Shown here piece after piece: positions 1-9,342 of a DNA stretch of 64,000 nt. Under the pieces are notes generated by a model that worked only from the letters and a program-made list of their open reading frames with translations, made no database searches and was not told where the DNA came from. Every line of letters starts with the position of its first letter. Position 1 is the first letter of the stretch. Location: positions 95,486,622 through 95,550,621 of the forward strand of contig JASWHV010000005.1 in NCBI GenBank assembly GCA_030760725.1. The letters are read 5' to 3'. Source of the DNA: Neostapfia colusana (taxonomy: Eukaryota > Streptophyta > Magnoliopsida > Poales > Poaceae). Position numbers and translations under genes: made by a program.

Positions 1-944
1 AAAAGTAAAAACCATACCCGACTCATAGACTTCCCAGGCGACAAGGGTGGTTTAACCAAAGCTAGTAAACTCCTATAAAAGGGTTTCCCATCATGATTGA
101 CTCAGCACACACACCTTTTCGCAAAACAAAACAGTTTTACTCAAAACATAGGATCAATATGGTCAAGGGGCACTTGCCTTGTTCTTGCGGTTCCTGTTGC
201 TCTTGGATCTCGAAACCTTGCTGTTGCAGCTCGTCGTAGACAGCTCCCTGAGCTTGTCCTTCTATACAGGATCACGCACATACAAAATTCATGACAATCA
301 ATACTATGCACAAACTTTAAACTAGATGCGATGGTGCATATGCATGCTATCTTATGATCTGCTTTATTAGATCGGTTTGTACGTGTTCTTGCATGGCTTT
401 ATGGTGAACAGGGGTGTTCGGATTAGATGTGGACGTGGCGATGACCTTGTCTTTAGATCAACCTGATTAACATGTGATCTGTCCACGACAAAGCCTCTGT
501 TCGAAAGGAATCGAAGAAGAGATGCAAAGAAAACACGATGATGTCGTAAGGTGGTATTGGAGACCTACCTTACGTTCTTCTCGGTCATCGGGTCCTTCTC
601 AGATTGTTGGGCTCTCTTCGGGCGATCTTCCTTGCTGAACTCCGGCGATGGCTTTCTCGGCGAGTTGAGGCTAGGGCTCTAAGTCGTCGGCTTAGGAGTT
701 GGAAAAGAAATTCGTGGTTTCGGCCAAAGGTTCTGGGTTCTATTTATAATTGGGAGAAGAAGAGTCCTAATCTGATTGTACTCCGAATAAAAGTCCTATT
801 CAAATCGTCGTTGGATCCTAACATCTTATCTTTAGTTGATTTGGTGCGGTAACATTGTGGAATTCAGGTCGGTTTCTCCTCTGTACCGGTATTCTTACGC
901 GTACAGAATCCAAAACCGCTTCAGAACTCGTTACCTTCGCGGTG
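1..944. other. Unassigned non-coding DNA, possibly LTR-derived
   Basis: No convincing gene. A TATA-box-like TATAAAA lies at 74-80 in a context (short AT-rich box, then a CA-rich leader) that resembles a plus-strand plant promoter, and the stretch to about 850 looks like untranslated transposon DNA with AATAAA-like motifs near 787. The short open frames have no recognisable domain. It adjoins the minisatellite at 945, so the whole of 1-9034 apart from CACTA-1 may be one old element whose left end is outside the window. Confidence 0.35.
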
Positions 945-1560
945 ATGAGCTCCGGAAGCTCCACGTGTCCACCGGTCCTGGTCTCTCCCTTTCCGCAGAG
1001 ACGAGCTCCGGTTGTGCCGTGTGTCAAGCGAGCGAGACCTCCCTTCTCCTTCGGAGGTGAGCTCCATGTGCGCCACGTATCCTGGCGGTCGGGACCTCCT
1101 CTCTACTCGGAGGTAGCTCCGCGCACGCCACGTGTCAGTGCCGGACCTTCCCTCTCTCCGGAGGTTGCTCCAGCGCCAGACTTCCTTTCTTCTCAGAGAC
1201 GAGCTCCGAGGTTAACAAGTGTCCAACAGTGACGGACATCCTGGAGATAAGCTCCGGTGGTGACATGTGTTCAATAGAACCGGACCTCTCGGAGGTGAGC
1301 TCCGAGATCGACACGTATCCCGCGCGATTGGACCTCTGATTCCCGCGGTGACTAGCTCCAAAGGTGACATGTGTCCTGCGGAAATGCCTTTGCTTCTTCT
1401 GCAGAGGCTAGCTCCGGGGGCAACACGTGTCCCACAGGGTCAGACCTCTCCCCTTTTGCGGAGATGAGCCCCGAGCCTGCCACGTAGCCAGTTTAGCGGC
1501 GGCCTCTCCCCACTTCGCAGGTTTGAGCTCCGGATACGCCACGTGGTCAGCGAGCCGCGG
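945..1560. repeat. Diverged minisatellite with G-box cores
   Basis: About twelve degenerate units of roughly 45-60 bp, each beginning near GAGCTCC, followed by an ACGT-type core (CACGTGTC, CCACGTGG, CACGTATC, CATGTGTC) and then a pyrimidine-rich stretch ending in GGAGG or CAGG. Unit starts are seen near 950, 1003, 1060, 1117, 1201, 1250, 1296, 1355, 1410, 1466 and 1525, with one more near 1724. CACGTG is the G-box bound by plant bZIP and bHLH factors. The array could act as an enhancer, but that is inference. Confidence 0.7.
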
Positions 1561-1704
1561 AAGTTGTCTTTGGCGCTCTCTATGAACTGGATTCGGCTCT
1601 TATTGGCTATCCTTTTGTTATTTTTCTCCGTTCCTCCTTTTCTTAAAATGTCTTCTCTTAATAAAACATGAATATATACTGACACAAGAAATGAGGGTGT
1701 CACA
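1505..1704. repeat. 200-bp tandem duplication, copy 1 (uninterrupted)
   Basis: Runs from TCTCCCCAC (1505-1513) to GGGTGTCACA (ends 1704). Copy 2 follows directly at 1705 and was split by CACTA-1. On the minus strand GTGGGGAGA followed by TGTGACACC looks like a polypurine tract next to an LTR start, so this may be an LTR boundary duplicated together with its flank; that reading is uncertain. Confidence 0.75.
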
Positions 1705-1813
1705 TCTCCCCACTTTGCAGGAATGAGCTCCGAACATGCCACGTGGCCAGCGGGCCGCGGAAGTTGTCTTCGGCGCTCTCTGTGAACTAGATTCGGCTCT
1801 TTTTGGCTATCTT
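1705..1813. repeat. 200-bp tandem duplication, copy 2, left part
   Basis: Aligns with 1505-1614 of copy 1 with a few substitutions. It breaks at CTT (1811-1813), the target-site duplication of CACTA-1. The right part continues at 8945. Removing CACTA-1 and one CTT gives a 199-bp unit against 200 bp for copy 1. Confidence 0.8.
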
Positions 1814-2338
1814 CACTACAGGAATCCGGACAATAGATGACGGCCGGAAACCATCGTCAATAAGGACACTACCATCGTCAATAAGTTATTGACGACGGTA
1901 AAACTTTTTAGACGACGGTTTTCGGCTGTCGTCAATTATTAGTCGTCAATAAATTTATTGACGACGGTAACCGTCATCAATAACCTTATTGACGACAGCT
2001 AAATCTAGCTGTCATCAATAAACTTATTGACGACAGCTAGGATATGAACCGTCGTCAGTAACGATGGCTTATTGAAGACGGTTTCTGGTACCTGGCCGTC
2101 GTCAATAACAATGGCTTATTGACGACAGCTAAATCAGGCTGTCGTGAATAAGCTTATTGACGACGGCCAGGATTTCAACTGTCGTCAGTAACCATGGCTT
2201 ATTGACAACGGTTTCCACTAGGCCGTCGTCAATAACAATTGCTTATTGACGACGGTTTCTGGTACCTGGCCGTCGTCAATACTAATGGCTTATTGACGAC
2301 GGCCAAGTACCAGAAACCGTCATCAATAAGCTTTCCAA
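1814..2338. repeat. CACTA-1 left subterminal repeat array
   Basis: Repeated TTGACGACGG / CCGTCGTCAA units in both orientations, spaced irregularly from about 1850 to 2330. In En/Spm such subterminal repeats are the binding sites of the TNPA protein, which brings the ends together. Confidence 0.9.
2242..2330. repeat. Near-perfect 40-bp inverted repeat (hairpin)
   Basis: Arms 2242-2281 and 2291-2330 are inverted copies with about two mismatches, separated by 9 bp. Each arm contains a subterminal motif at both ends and GGTACCTGG-like sequence in the middle. It would form a long stem in DNA or RNA. Confidence 0.85.
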
Positions 2339-2460
2339 TTTTTTTAAAAAAACAGAAAATTCTGCCCTGGCTTCGAGGCCAGCCCTGGCTCGATGGCCAG
2401 ATCACAGGCAATCAAAATATACATCACAGAATTGCATAAAAACACTATACGCACGCCACA

Positions 2461-3337
2461 CTACCCTACGCTACCCCGACCGCTGCCACCGGAGTCCAGG
2501 AAGTCGTCGTGCACTCGTCCAAACGCTGGTTGCTGAGGGGATGGAGTTTCCTGAGCCCGCGTCGCTGATCCCTATGATGTACATGTATAGTTAGACAAAT
2601 TAGAAGTTCACAAATGTGTATATGATTAAATAAACTCATTACAAGTTAAAATTGAGCAAGTTAGCTAGATTTGGCTATGTTTGAGTAAGTTTGCTCATAT
2701 TTTACTAAGTTTGAGAAGTATGGACTAGTAGTGTTTGTGTTTGAGCTAGTTCAAATAGTTTTGGCTATGTTTGAGTAAGTTTGGTCATATTTGACTATAG
2801 TTGAGTAAGTTGTACCATATTTTACTCAGTTTGAGGATGTTTAACTAGTTTTCTCTAAGTTTAAGTAAGTTTGATCAAATTCAACTAAATTTGAGCAAAT
2901 TTAACTAGTTGCAGCTATTATGAGAAATTTTGTACCTGTGCTCCTGACGTCGGCCCCTGTGGTAGCTGTATCGGTGGCGGCGCCCACTGAGGAAAGACAA
3001 CAGGCTGTCCTGTGGCCATAGCCTGCAAATATGAAGTAAATTATTATACATATCATTTATATATTAGAAACGTTGAGTACAATGATCTGAACTTACCTGC
3101 ATGGCAGCTTGCAGCTGTAGCATGTACGAGTGTTGATACTAGTCCCTAGCCTGGAGCTCGGCTGCCTGCCTCTCGTTCGCGAGCCTCAGCGCTTCCTGCG
3201 TCCTCTGGAGCTCCTCCTGGACACTCTGGAGCTCCAGATCACGGCTGCCACGCCTGCTGGATCCACCCTGCAATGAAGAGGCCCTCGAGTAAGACCGCGT
3301 CTCCCTCGAGTCTACTACTCCATCGAAGATGGCCAAC
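2461..3337 (-). pseudogene. CACTA-1 tnpA-like 3' exons (coiled-coil and P/Q-rich tail)
   Basis: Three minus-strand exons that join in phase: 3337-3097 (acceptor TAG at 3340-3338, donor GTAAGT), 3022-2936 (acceptor CAG, donor GTACAA) and 2571-2461 (acceptor AG at 2573-2572, stop TAG 2463-2461). The first encodes a Ser/Arg stretch and a Glu/Gln/Leu-rich coiled coil, the second a proline- and glutamine-rich segment, the third a short tail ending in a Gly/Ser-rich stretch. This is the C-terminal architecture of TNPA-like proteins (transposase_24 type) of grass CACTA elements, the subterminal-repeat binding partner of the main transposase. An in-frame TAG at 3141-3139 ends the coiled coil early. 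The first exon appears to receive the transcript from the fused tnpD frame upstream (donor near 3413). Confidence 0.6.
2572..2935 (-). other. Intron of degenerate short repeats
   Basis: The intron between the last two tnpA-like exons consists largely of imperfect copies of a 10-14 nt motif like TTTGAGTAAGTTTG and TTTGACTA. No coding signal. Confidence 0.5.
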
Positions 3338-3409
3338 CTACACAACGAAGTAAGAGTATTAAAGTTTCGTGGCTCGAAGTTAATGAAAGTAAATGAAAAA
3401 CATCAGAAC

Positions 3410-5711
3410 TCACCGGCCGTGAGGTTTGCCGCCACCGCTTGCATAGGCGATGCATCCTTCAACCCTTGCCCTATTATGAACCATCGGTTTTAGACATCTG
3501 AGTGCTCTTTCAATGTGGTACATCCACCTATATTGAACAGGGCCACCTACTTTAGCTTCATATGGAAGATGGATTAGAAGGTGTTGCATTGGATTGAAGA
3601 ACCCTGGAGGAAATACTTTTTCCATCTTACATAAAAGCATGGGTATCTCTTTTTCCAACTTCTCCATCATCTCCCTTTTGTTTTCTTTAGCACAAAGCTG
3701 TCTATAAAAATAGCTAAGCTCGGCTAATACCTTCCATACCTCATCGTCAAGATAGCCTCGAAACATAACCGGCAGAAGTCTTTCCATGATTATGTGATAA
3801 TCATGGCTCTTCAAACCAGTAAGATTTCCAGTCTTAACATTAACGGCTCTTCTCAGGCTAGCAGCATAACCGTCCGGGAACTTCAACTGTTTCAACCACT
3901 TGAAGACTTCTTTCTTTTCTTTTGGTCGAAGGCAGGAAGAAGCTCGTGGTTTGCCACCAGCTTCGGAGAGCTCAAGACTTGGTCGGTTACAAACCTCTCT
4001 CCAAATCCTTCCGAGATTTTATATTCTTTTGTTTTCCCCGTCATATCCAAGCACGTGCTTATGATGCATTCGCCCATGTTACGTTCCTGGTGCATGACAT
4101 CAATGTTATGCATTAGAATTAAAGACTTCATATACGGTAACTCCCATAGTGCACATATATGAATCCAATTGTGATCCTCTCCGTAACCAACAAAATATCC
4201 AGGACGACCTTCATCTGGCACTAGATTGTTGAGCTGTTTAACAATTTCCGACCCGTTCAGACATTGTGGTGGTCCCTTTTTTACAATGGTACCCTTCCTG
4301 AAGGCATTTCTCTGTTGCCTAAACACGTGATTTGGCGGTAACCAACGTCTATGACAATCAAAGTAGTATATCTTGCCACCATGACTTAGATGAAAACAAT
4401 CCGTGTCCGAAGCACATATTGGACATGTCAATCGACCATGAGTGCTCCAGCCAGAAAACATGCCGTAAGCTGGAAAATCATGAACATACCACAAGTACGC
4501 AGCTCGAAGGTTGAATTTCTGTTTTCTATAACAGTCGTATGCTTCGACTCCTGTCCATAACATTTTGAACTCTTCAATCAATGGCTGCATCATCACGTTC
4601 AGTCGTGAACCAGGATGATCCGGTCCAGGTACAATAAGGCATAGGAACATGTACTCATACTTCATACAAAGCGATGGTGGTAAGTTGTACGGAATAGCGA
4701 ACACGGGCCAACAAGAGTATGGTGTGGCGTTTGTACTAAACGGTGAGAAGCCATCTGTCGCCAACCCAAAGCGAATATTTCTCGCGTCATTGGCGAAATC
4801 TAGATCGAAGTGGTCAAGCGCCTTCCATGCCTCACCGTCCGACGGGTGCACCATCATGCTGTTGTTCTCACGTACACCTTCTTTGTGCCACCTCATGTGT
4901 CTAGCTGTTTTTTTAGATAGAAACAAATGCTTGAACCTAGGTGTGACAGGCAAGTAGCGAAGCTGCTTCTGTGCGACTTGAGTCATTACTTTTGAACCGT
5001 CGTCATTAACAACTTCGACAAATCTCGCTTTACCACATTTTAAGCACTTGTTCTCATTGGCATGCTCTCTCCAAAAAAGCATGCAATTGTCTAGACACAT
5101 ATCAATCTTCTCATATCTCATACCTAGACCAGAAATCAACTTCTTAGACTGATACATATCTTTAGGCACTTTATGTGGTTGTGGAAGGATATCGCTGATC
5201 AATTTGATAAGATCGTTGTAGCAGTTATTGGAGAAGAAATACTTAGACTTAATGGCCATAAATCTAGTCATGAAAATAAGGAGCGCCACTTCGGTGTGTT
5301 CATGCAACGGCTCTTCTGAAGCTTTGAGAAGCGTGAAAAACGCTTCAACCTCCGTTGGAGGAGGATCCTCCATCAATTCAGGATTTATGACATCAAGCAT
5401 CTCGTCCATCCTATCGATCCCCGTGTTGTCATCCTCATCTGAAACTTGTAAGGGTTGAGAAGATGTCTCACCGTGAAAGGTCCACACCTCATAATCTTGC
5501 ATGAAACCGTATCGACATAAGTGAAACGCCAAATTCACTTTGTCCCAACACTTTGCACCTTGATATTTCGTACATGGGCACCGCACCTTATCGATCTTTA
5601 ACAATGAAAAAGCTCGATCTACAAAAGCATCTGTCTTGCGAACCACTCATCCGAGTGACCACCAGAACTGTTCTTCCAACCGGTATACATCCAACTACGA
5701 TCCTCACCCAT
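3410..5711 (-). pseudogene. CACTA-1 transposase (TNPD/TNP2-like), frameshifted and 3'-fused
   Basis: Encodes the main CACTA transposase, which cuts at the element ends. The natural start is probably the ATG at 5711-5709 (MGEDRSWMY). One base is missing near 5645, so the long frame continues in another phase from 5646 to 3892. That frame opens with a Transpos_assoc-like domain (KCWDKVNLAFHLCRYGF region), contains a zinc-binding LKCGKARF segment, and then the Tnp2/Transposase_21 core with the CPICASDT cysteine motif and the NIDVMHQERNMGE motif. A second frameshift near 3920 (A-rich tract) shifts into the frame 3895-3410, a DUF4218-type domain (HDYHIIMERLLP, GGPVQYRWMYHIER, ARVEG). After ARVEGCIA the frame passes without a stop into the GGGKPHGR stretch typical of tnpA proteins, evidence of an internal deletion. 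Typical C-terminal parts (DUF4216 region) are missing. Confidence 0.85.
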
Positions 5712-5870
5712 GTTTGAATCTGCAGTTTAATGTCAAGGAAATTATAGTTACTTTATAATTTATTTATGTCACGGCCCTACATCTATTGGAAAGGATAGGT
5801 CCTAAACCCACCCAAGAGTGATCGAGCGGAGCGTGCTGATGACGAGACGCGTGGTATGGATCGGAATGAA

Positions 5871-5953
5871 ATTTCGGCAGCATAACCCCGCTGTTCTCCA
5901 CTGCACGCCCGAAAATGGTGCAGCAGAGAACAACAGGGTTATGCCGTCGAAAT
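5871..5953. repeat. 36-bp inverted repeat inside CACTA-1
   Basis: Arms 5871-5906 and 5918-5953 match as inverted copies at about 31 of 36 positions, with an 11-bp loop. The left arm starts ATTTCGGCAGCATAACCC. A stem-loop in the intron of the transposase transcript is likely. Confidence 0.8.
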
Positions 5954-6829
5954 CTCATCTAGACCTAAACCCGCTTTTCATCACATGTCACGCCCCCTCG
6001 GTCACTCCCAGGCTGTCCAAAAAGGGACAATTCCGAACGTACACGCCTCACATGCGTAACACATGTGAGACGGGCCCGTTCGAAACGGGTGACGCATGTT
6101 GTATAGGTTTACGTCAATCTTTCGTTTTTGAGTCATTTAATAGAGAGAGAGGAAAGAACGAGAGAGAAGGAAAGAACGAGAGACAAAGAAGTGGGTTAGT
6201 CGTCCTAAGTTATGCCCCGTTGGGGCCTGCCATTACCTTATGACGCCTTTAGGGTTAGCCGTCGTACGTTATGCCCCGTCGTAAGTGGGTCAAAGATGAA
6301 ACCGCTCCGTCGGGGCCCGCCATCCACGCGCGGGAGCTTGCCGTCCTCGGTGCCTGTCTCGACTAATACATTACCAATAAATGGGCCGTGACCGACCCTA
6401 AATGGGTCGTGTCAGGCCGGACCAGGCCGAAACCCATTTATTTACATATAGTAACTAATCACGTAATCAATCAAAGTATTATTTAAACAATAATCAATAA
6501 CAATACTAATTAAACAATTAATCAACTAAGGTCGGGGCTCGGGCGGCCGAGGCGCGGCCGGGGCTCGGCGCGAGCAGGGGCGGCCGGGCGGGGCTTGGGG
6601 CGGGACGGCAGCGGCAGCGGCGGGGCAGGGCGCGGGATGGCGGTGCGGAGTGGGGCGGGGCACGGGATGGTGGTGCGCGGCGGCAGCGCAGGGTGTGGCG
6701 GCGCGAGGAATCGCCAGCGTGAGGCATCGACGGTGGTAGCGCGAGGGGCCAGCGGCGCCTTGCAGCGACGGTGGCGGGCGGAGGTGGCGCCGGCATCGGT
6801 GACGCTCGGCCAGGCGAGGCGAGCCGCCC

Positions 6830-6902
6830 GGCATCCCCCCGGGTTCGAATCCTGGAAACAATATCTTGCAGAAATGTAGGGAAAGACTACGTGTAAAAAA
6901 AC
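6830..6902 (+). repeat. Possible tRNA-derived SINE fragment
   Basis: GGTTCGAATCC at 6842-6852 is a perfect tRNA B-box, followed by CTGGAAACA and CTTGCAGAAATGTAGGGA, which resembles the body of widespread plant Au/TS-type SINEs. No clear A-box is visible upstream, where the DNA is GC-rich, so this is at best a 3' fragment. Confidence 0.45.
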
Positions 6903-7205
6903 TAGAGCGGGTCGGGCTACTGTAAATTTTTAAACTTGACGATGATGAATACTTCAATCAGTGAGATAGGCAGGTAAAACGGCAAAAAAAGCAGAAAAGC
7001 GGTAAAAAACTTGCTTTCGAGCGCTTAAGCGTTCAATCGCTTAATACCATCTGTTCTGATTTACAGCTCACAAACTGTTCTTTCCATTCAGATTGCCAGC
7101 CGTTTATTTCCTAATTTCATAATCCGGTAGGAGGATGGCATTTCTAGTCGGCTGGATAAAACTCAGAGTAATACTAAGTTAATTTTGAGAGAGCAAAAGG
7201 GAAGG

Positions 7206-8405
7206 AGGGGCCGGAGGGGAGGGTCCGGGCCGGAGGGGGACGGGGGTAAACCTGTCAATGGGGTGAAAACCAACTCCCAATCCACACCAAACCATAACAT
7301 GTATAAATTCAATCTAACCCAATCCGGCCCACTAATTTATGAGTTCAAACCAAACCGAACCAAACTGTATAAGAAAACAACCCAAACCAAACCAGTCCAT
7401 AGCCCACACCACAGTTTAAAACTGGTTTAAACCCATTTCTAAAAAATGGTTCCAGTCCCACAAGCAAATCGCTCTGCGTTCAGCATGGTGGATTCTCACG
7501 GTTGCTCCGTTTTTTGCACGCATTAGGAGTTAAGACGCTCGGCATGGTTGACAATGAGCAGGTACTGAACTGGTGGTTGGTTTGCTTTAAATATTCGACT
7601 ATTCTTTCTTTTTTTAAAAAAAAATTGAAAACTTAAACTTTGCTTAAAAAATCATAAAACATTTTGTGATTGTTGGGCAATGTAAGGATAGATCATTTTA
7701 ACTAAATGGGCTCTACTTAGTGACTGAAGAAACATGCAGGCTCATTCCTTAGCACCATTATAGGTGGGTACTTGAATGAAAAGTTGTTGAAAAAACAAAC
7801 TGGTAAGAGACAAAATGTGAAAAAAAATAAAATGGTAGGTCTTGGCAGGATAATGAGCCGCAACTTGCTCGCCTGTAGAAATCTTGACAGATCCTCTTTA
7901 CCCACGAATGGAGCCGCGACGATAGAGGGTGCGGCGTTAACCCGGGTTCTTGCTGGGCTAGGGAGCGGAGACGCAACGGAGCACGTGGGTTCCTGCCTGG
8001 CGGGACGCGGGGACGCGACGGTGGCTGGAGTTCCTGCCAGGTTGGAGCGTGAGGACGCGACGACGGTGGCACGGCACGTGCTGCCATATGAGCAGCGAGC
8101 CGGCGACGGCGGCAGCTTCTTTGTTTCTCTGTCGCTAGGTTTTGCTAATTGATATTTGCTAGTAATGACCAAACTTCTAACTGCAACCAGTGCAAAGCCC
8201 ATGGTCTCAATCCATTCACAACCGAATTGTTACAGTCTAAACCAAACTGAACCCAAACCATTTAGTGTTGTAACCAAATCAGTCCAATCCATTTTATATG
8301 GAAGCCCATTTTAAACCACCCAAATCAAACCCAAAGCAGGAACCAAACTGTTAAAACCGGTTCGGGGAGGGGCCGGAGGGGGAGGGTCCAGGCCGGAGGG
8401 GGACT
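7206..8405. repeat. 1.1-kb segment between 38-bp GC-rich direct repeats
   Basis: AGGGGCCGGAGGGG-type sequence at 7206-7243 recurs nearly exactly at 8368-8405. The intervening DNA is AT-richer and has CCAAACCAAAC-type motifs near both ends and GTCAATGGGG near 7255, reminiscent of hAT ends, but I cannot match terminal inverted repeats. It is either a nested insertion in a duplicated site or a local duplication. Confidence 0.45.
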
Positions 8406-8660
8406 GGTGAGGGGCCGGAGAGGCCGGACGGGGGGGGGGGGGGTGGAGGGCGACGCCGGCCGGCCGGTGGCCGGCGGCGTGGCCAGGGGACGAGGAACCG
8501 GAGAGAGGAGCGGGGGAGAGGGCGGAGGGGTAGGGGAGGGGGACTTACCTCGGGCCGGGGATGGGCGGCGGCGGAGGAGGGGACGGGCGGCGGCGATGGA
8601 CAGAGGCGCGAGTCGGGAGGCGGCGATGGACTGCCGCCTCCCGGGTCGCGTACGGGTTAT
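8395..8660 (-). promoter_or_regulatory. CACTA-1 GC-rich promoter / first-exon region
   Basis: Very GC-rich block next to the right subterminal array, including a run of 14 G at 8430-8443. On the minus strand a consensus splice donor AG|GTAAGT lies at 8548-8547, ending a putative first exon that starts towards 8690. This position matches the promoter end of En/Spm elements. Confidence 0.55.
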
Positions 8661-8941
8661 ATGTGCCGTTATTGACGATGGTGCTAGGTGACCGTCGTCT
8701 ATAAGGAACTTGTTGACGACGGTGCTAGGTCACCGTCGTCAATAACTACTCGTGTGGGCCCGGATTAAGTTAAAGACGATGACCCCCGTCGTCAATAATT
8801 TATTGACGACGGTTATCGACTAGCCGTCGTCTAACTTTGTTATTGACGACGGCTAGATCAAGCCGTCGTCAATAATATTAAAGACGAAGGCCCCGTCATC
8901 AATAAATTTGGCCGTCGTCAATGCACGTTTTTCCTGTAGTG
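8661..8941. repeat. CACTA-1 right subterminal repeat array and TIR
   Basis: TTGACGACGG / CCGTCGTCAA units in both orientations up to the terminal TTCCTGTAGTG. Same motif as the left array. Confidence 0.9.
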
Positions 8942-8944
8942 CTT

Positions 8945-9034
8945 TTTAATTCTTTCTCTGTTGCTACTTCCTTTAAAATGTTTTCTCTTTATGAAACATG
9001 AATATATGCGGATACCAGAAATGATGGTGTCACA
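8945..9034. repeat. 200-bp tandem duplication, copy 2, right part
   Basis: Continues copy 2 after CACTA-1 and aligns with 1615-1704, ending in the same GGTGTCACA. The sequence after 9034 no longer matches, so this is probably the end of the host element. Confidence 0.8.
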
Positions 9035-9342
9035 GGGGCAGATCCAACACTGGAGGACATTTCATTATGCGTTAATACAGACAATTGAACATTGCTTATA
9101 TAGATGAAATCGAAAGAAAAACATGGTCATGGGCGAGCAAGTTCAGCGCCACAATTTGAGCTGGTCATTCCACGCGTTATTCACCAAGAGACATCACGCC
9201 ATGCCGAGCGGCCACACGAGAACGTCATGCCGCACTACACGCACGGGGAACATGCCGCACTACACGCACGGGCAAGCCATCCAACACATTCGGCTAAATG
9301 CAAATAGAAAAGGTAAATGCAACAACCTGATTAATCCAACAA
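9035..9342. other. Unassigned DNA
   Basis: No recognisable gene. A 22-bp sequence with CCGCACTACACGCACGGG occurs twice in close tandem (about 9226-9247 and 9250-9271). It contains CACTACA by chance but lacks the rest of a CACTA terminus. Confidence 0.5.

Larger units (their letters stand above)
5712..8394. other. CACTA-1 long intron / 5' region with insertions
   Basis: No gene. Holds an inverted repeat (5871-5953), a purine-rich stretch near 6135-6190 that has a relative in CACTA-2 near 29600, a GC-rich block 6530-6830, a SINE-like B-box fragment near 6842, and a 1.1-kb segment bounded by direct repeats (7206-8405). Low-complexity open frames here look spurious. Confidence 0.6.
1814..8941 (-). 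mobile_element. CACTA-1: En/Spm-type DNA transposon, 7.1 kb
   Basis: Terminal inverted repeats CACTACAGGAA (1814-1824) and TTCCTGTAGTG (8931-8941), flanked by a 3-bp duplication CTT (1811-1813 and 8942-8944), as expected for CACTA elements. Both ends carry arrays of a TTGACGACGG-type subterminal motif. The transposase genes lie on the minus strand, so the promoter end is on the right and the GC-rich region near 8400-8660 is the likely start of transcription. The coding part is decayed (frameshifts, stops, an internal deletion), so the element is unlikely to be autonomous, although its ends look intact enough to be mobilised in trans. Confidence 0.95.

Noticed and set aside
945..1560. CRISPR-like array
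   Set aside because: Units are degenerate with no distinct spacers, and the window is clearly eukaryotic.
6518..6957. Proline/arginine-rich ORFs
   Set aside because: Artefact of GC-rich DNA with few stops; both strands are open.
7717..8202. 161-codon minus-strand ORF in CACTA-1
   Set aside because: Low-complexity Pro/Ala/Arg then hydrophobic sequence, no known domain, no homologue in the window.
9232..9262. CACTACA as the missing left end of CACTA-3
   Set aside because: Both copies are part of a short tandem repeat and are followed by CGCACGG, not the expected CAAAA.
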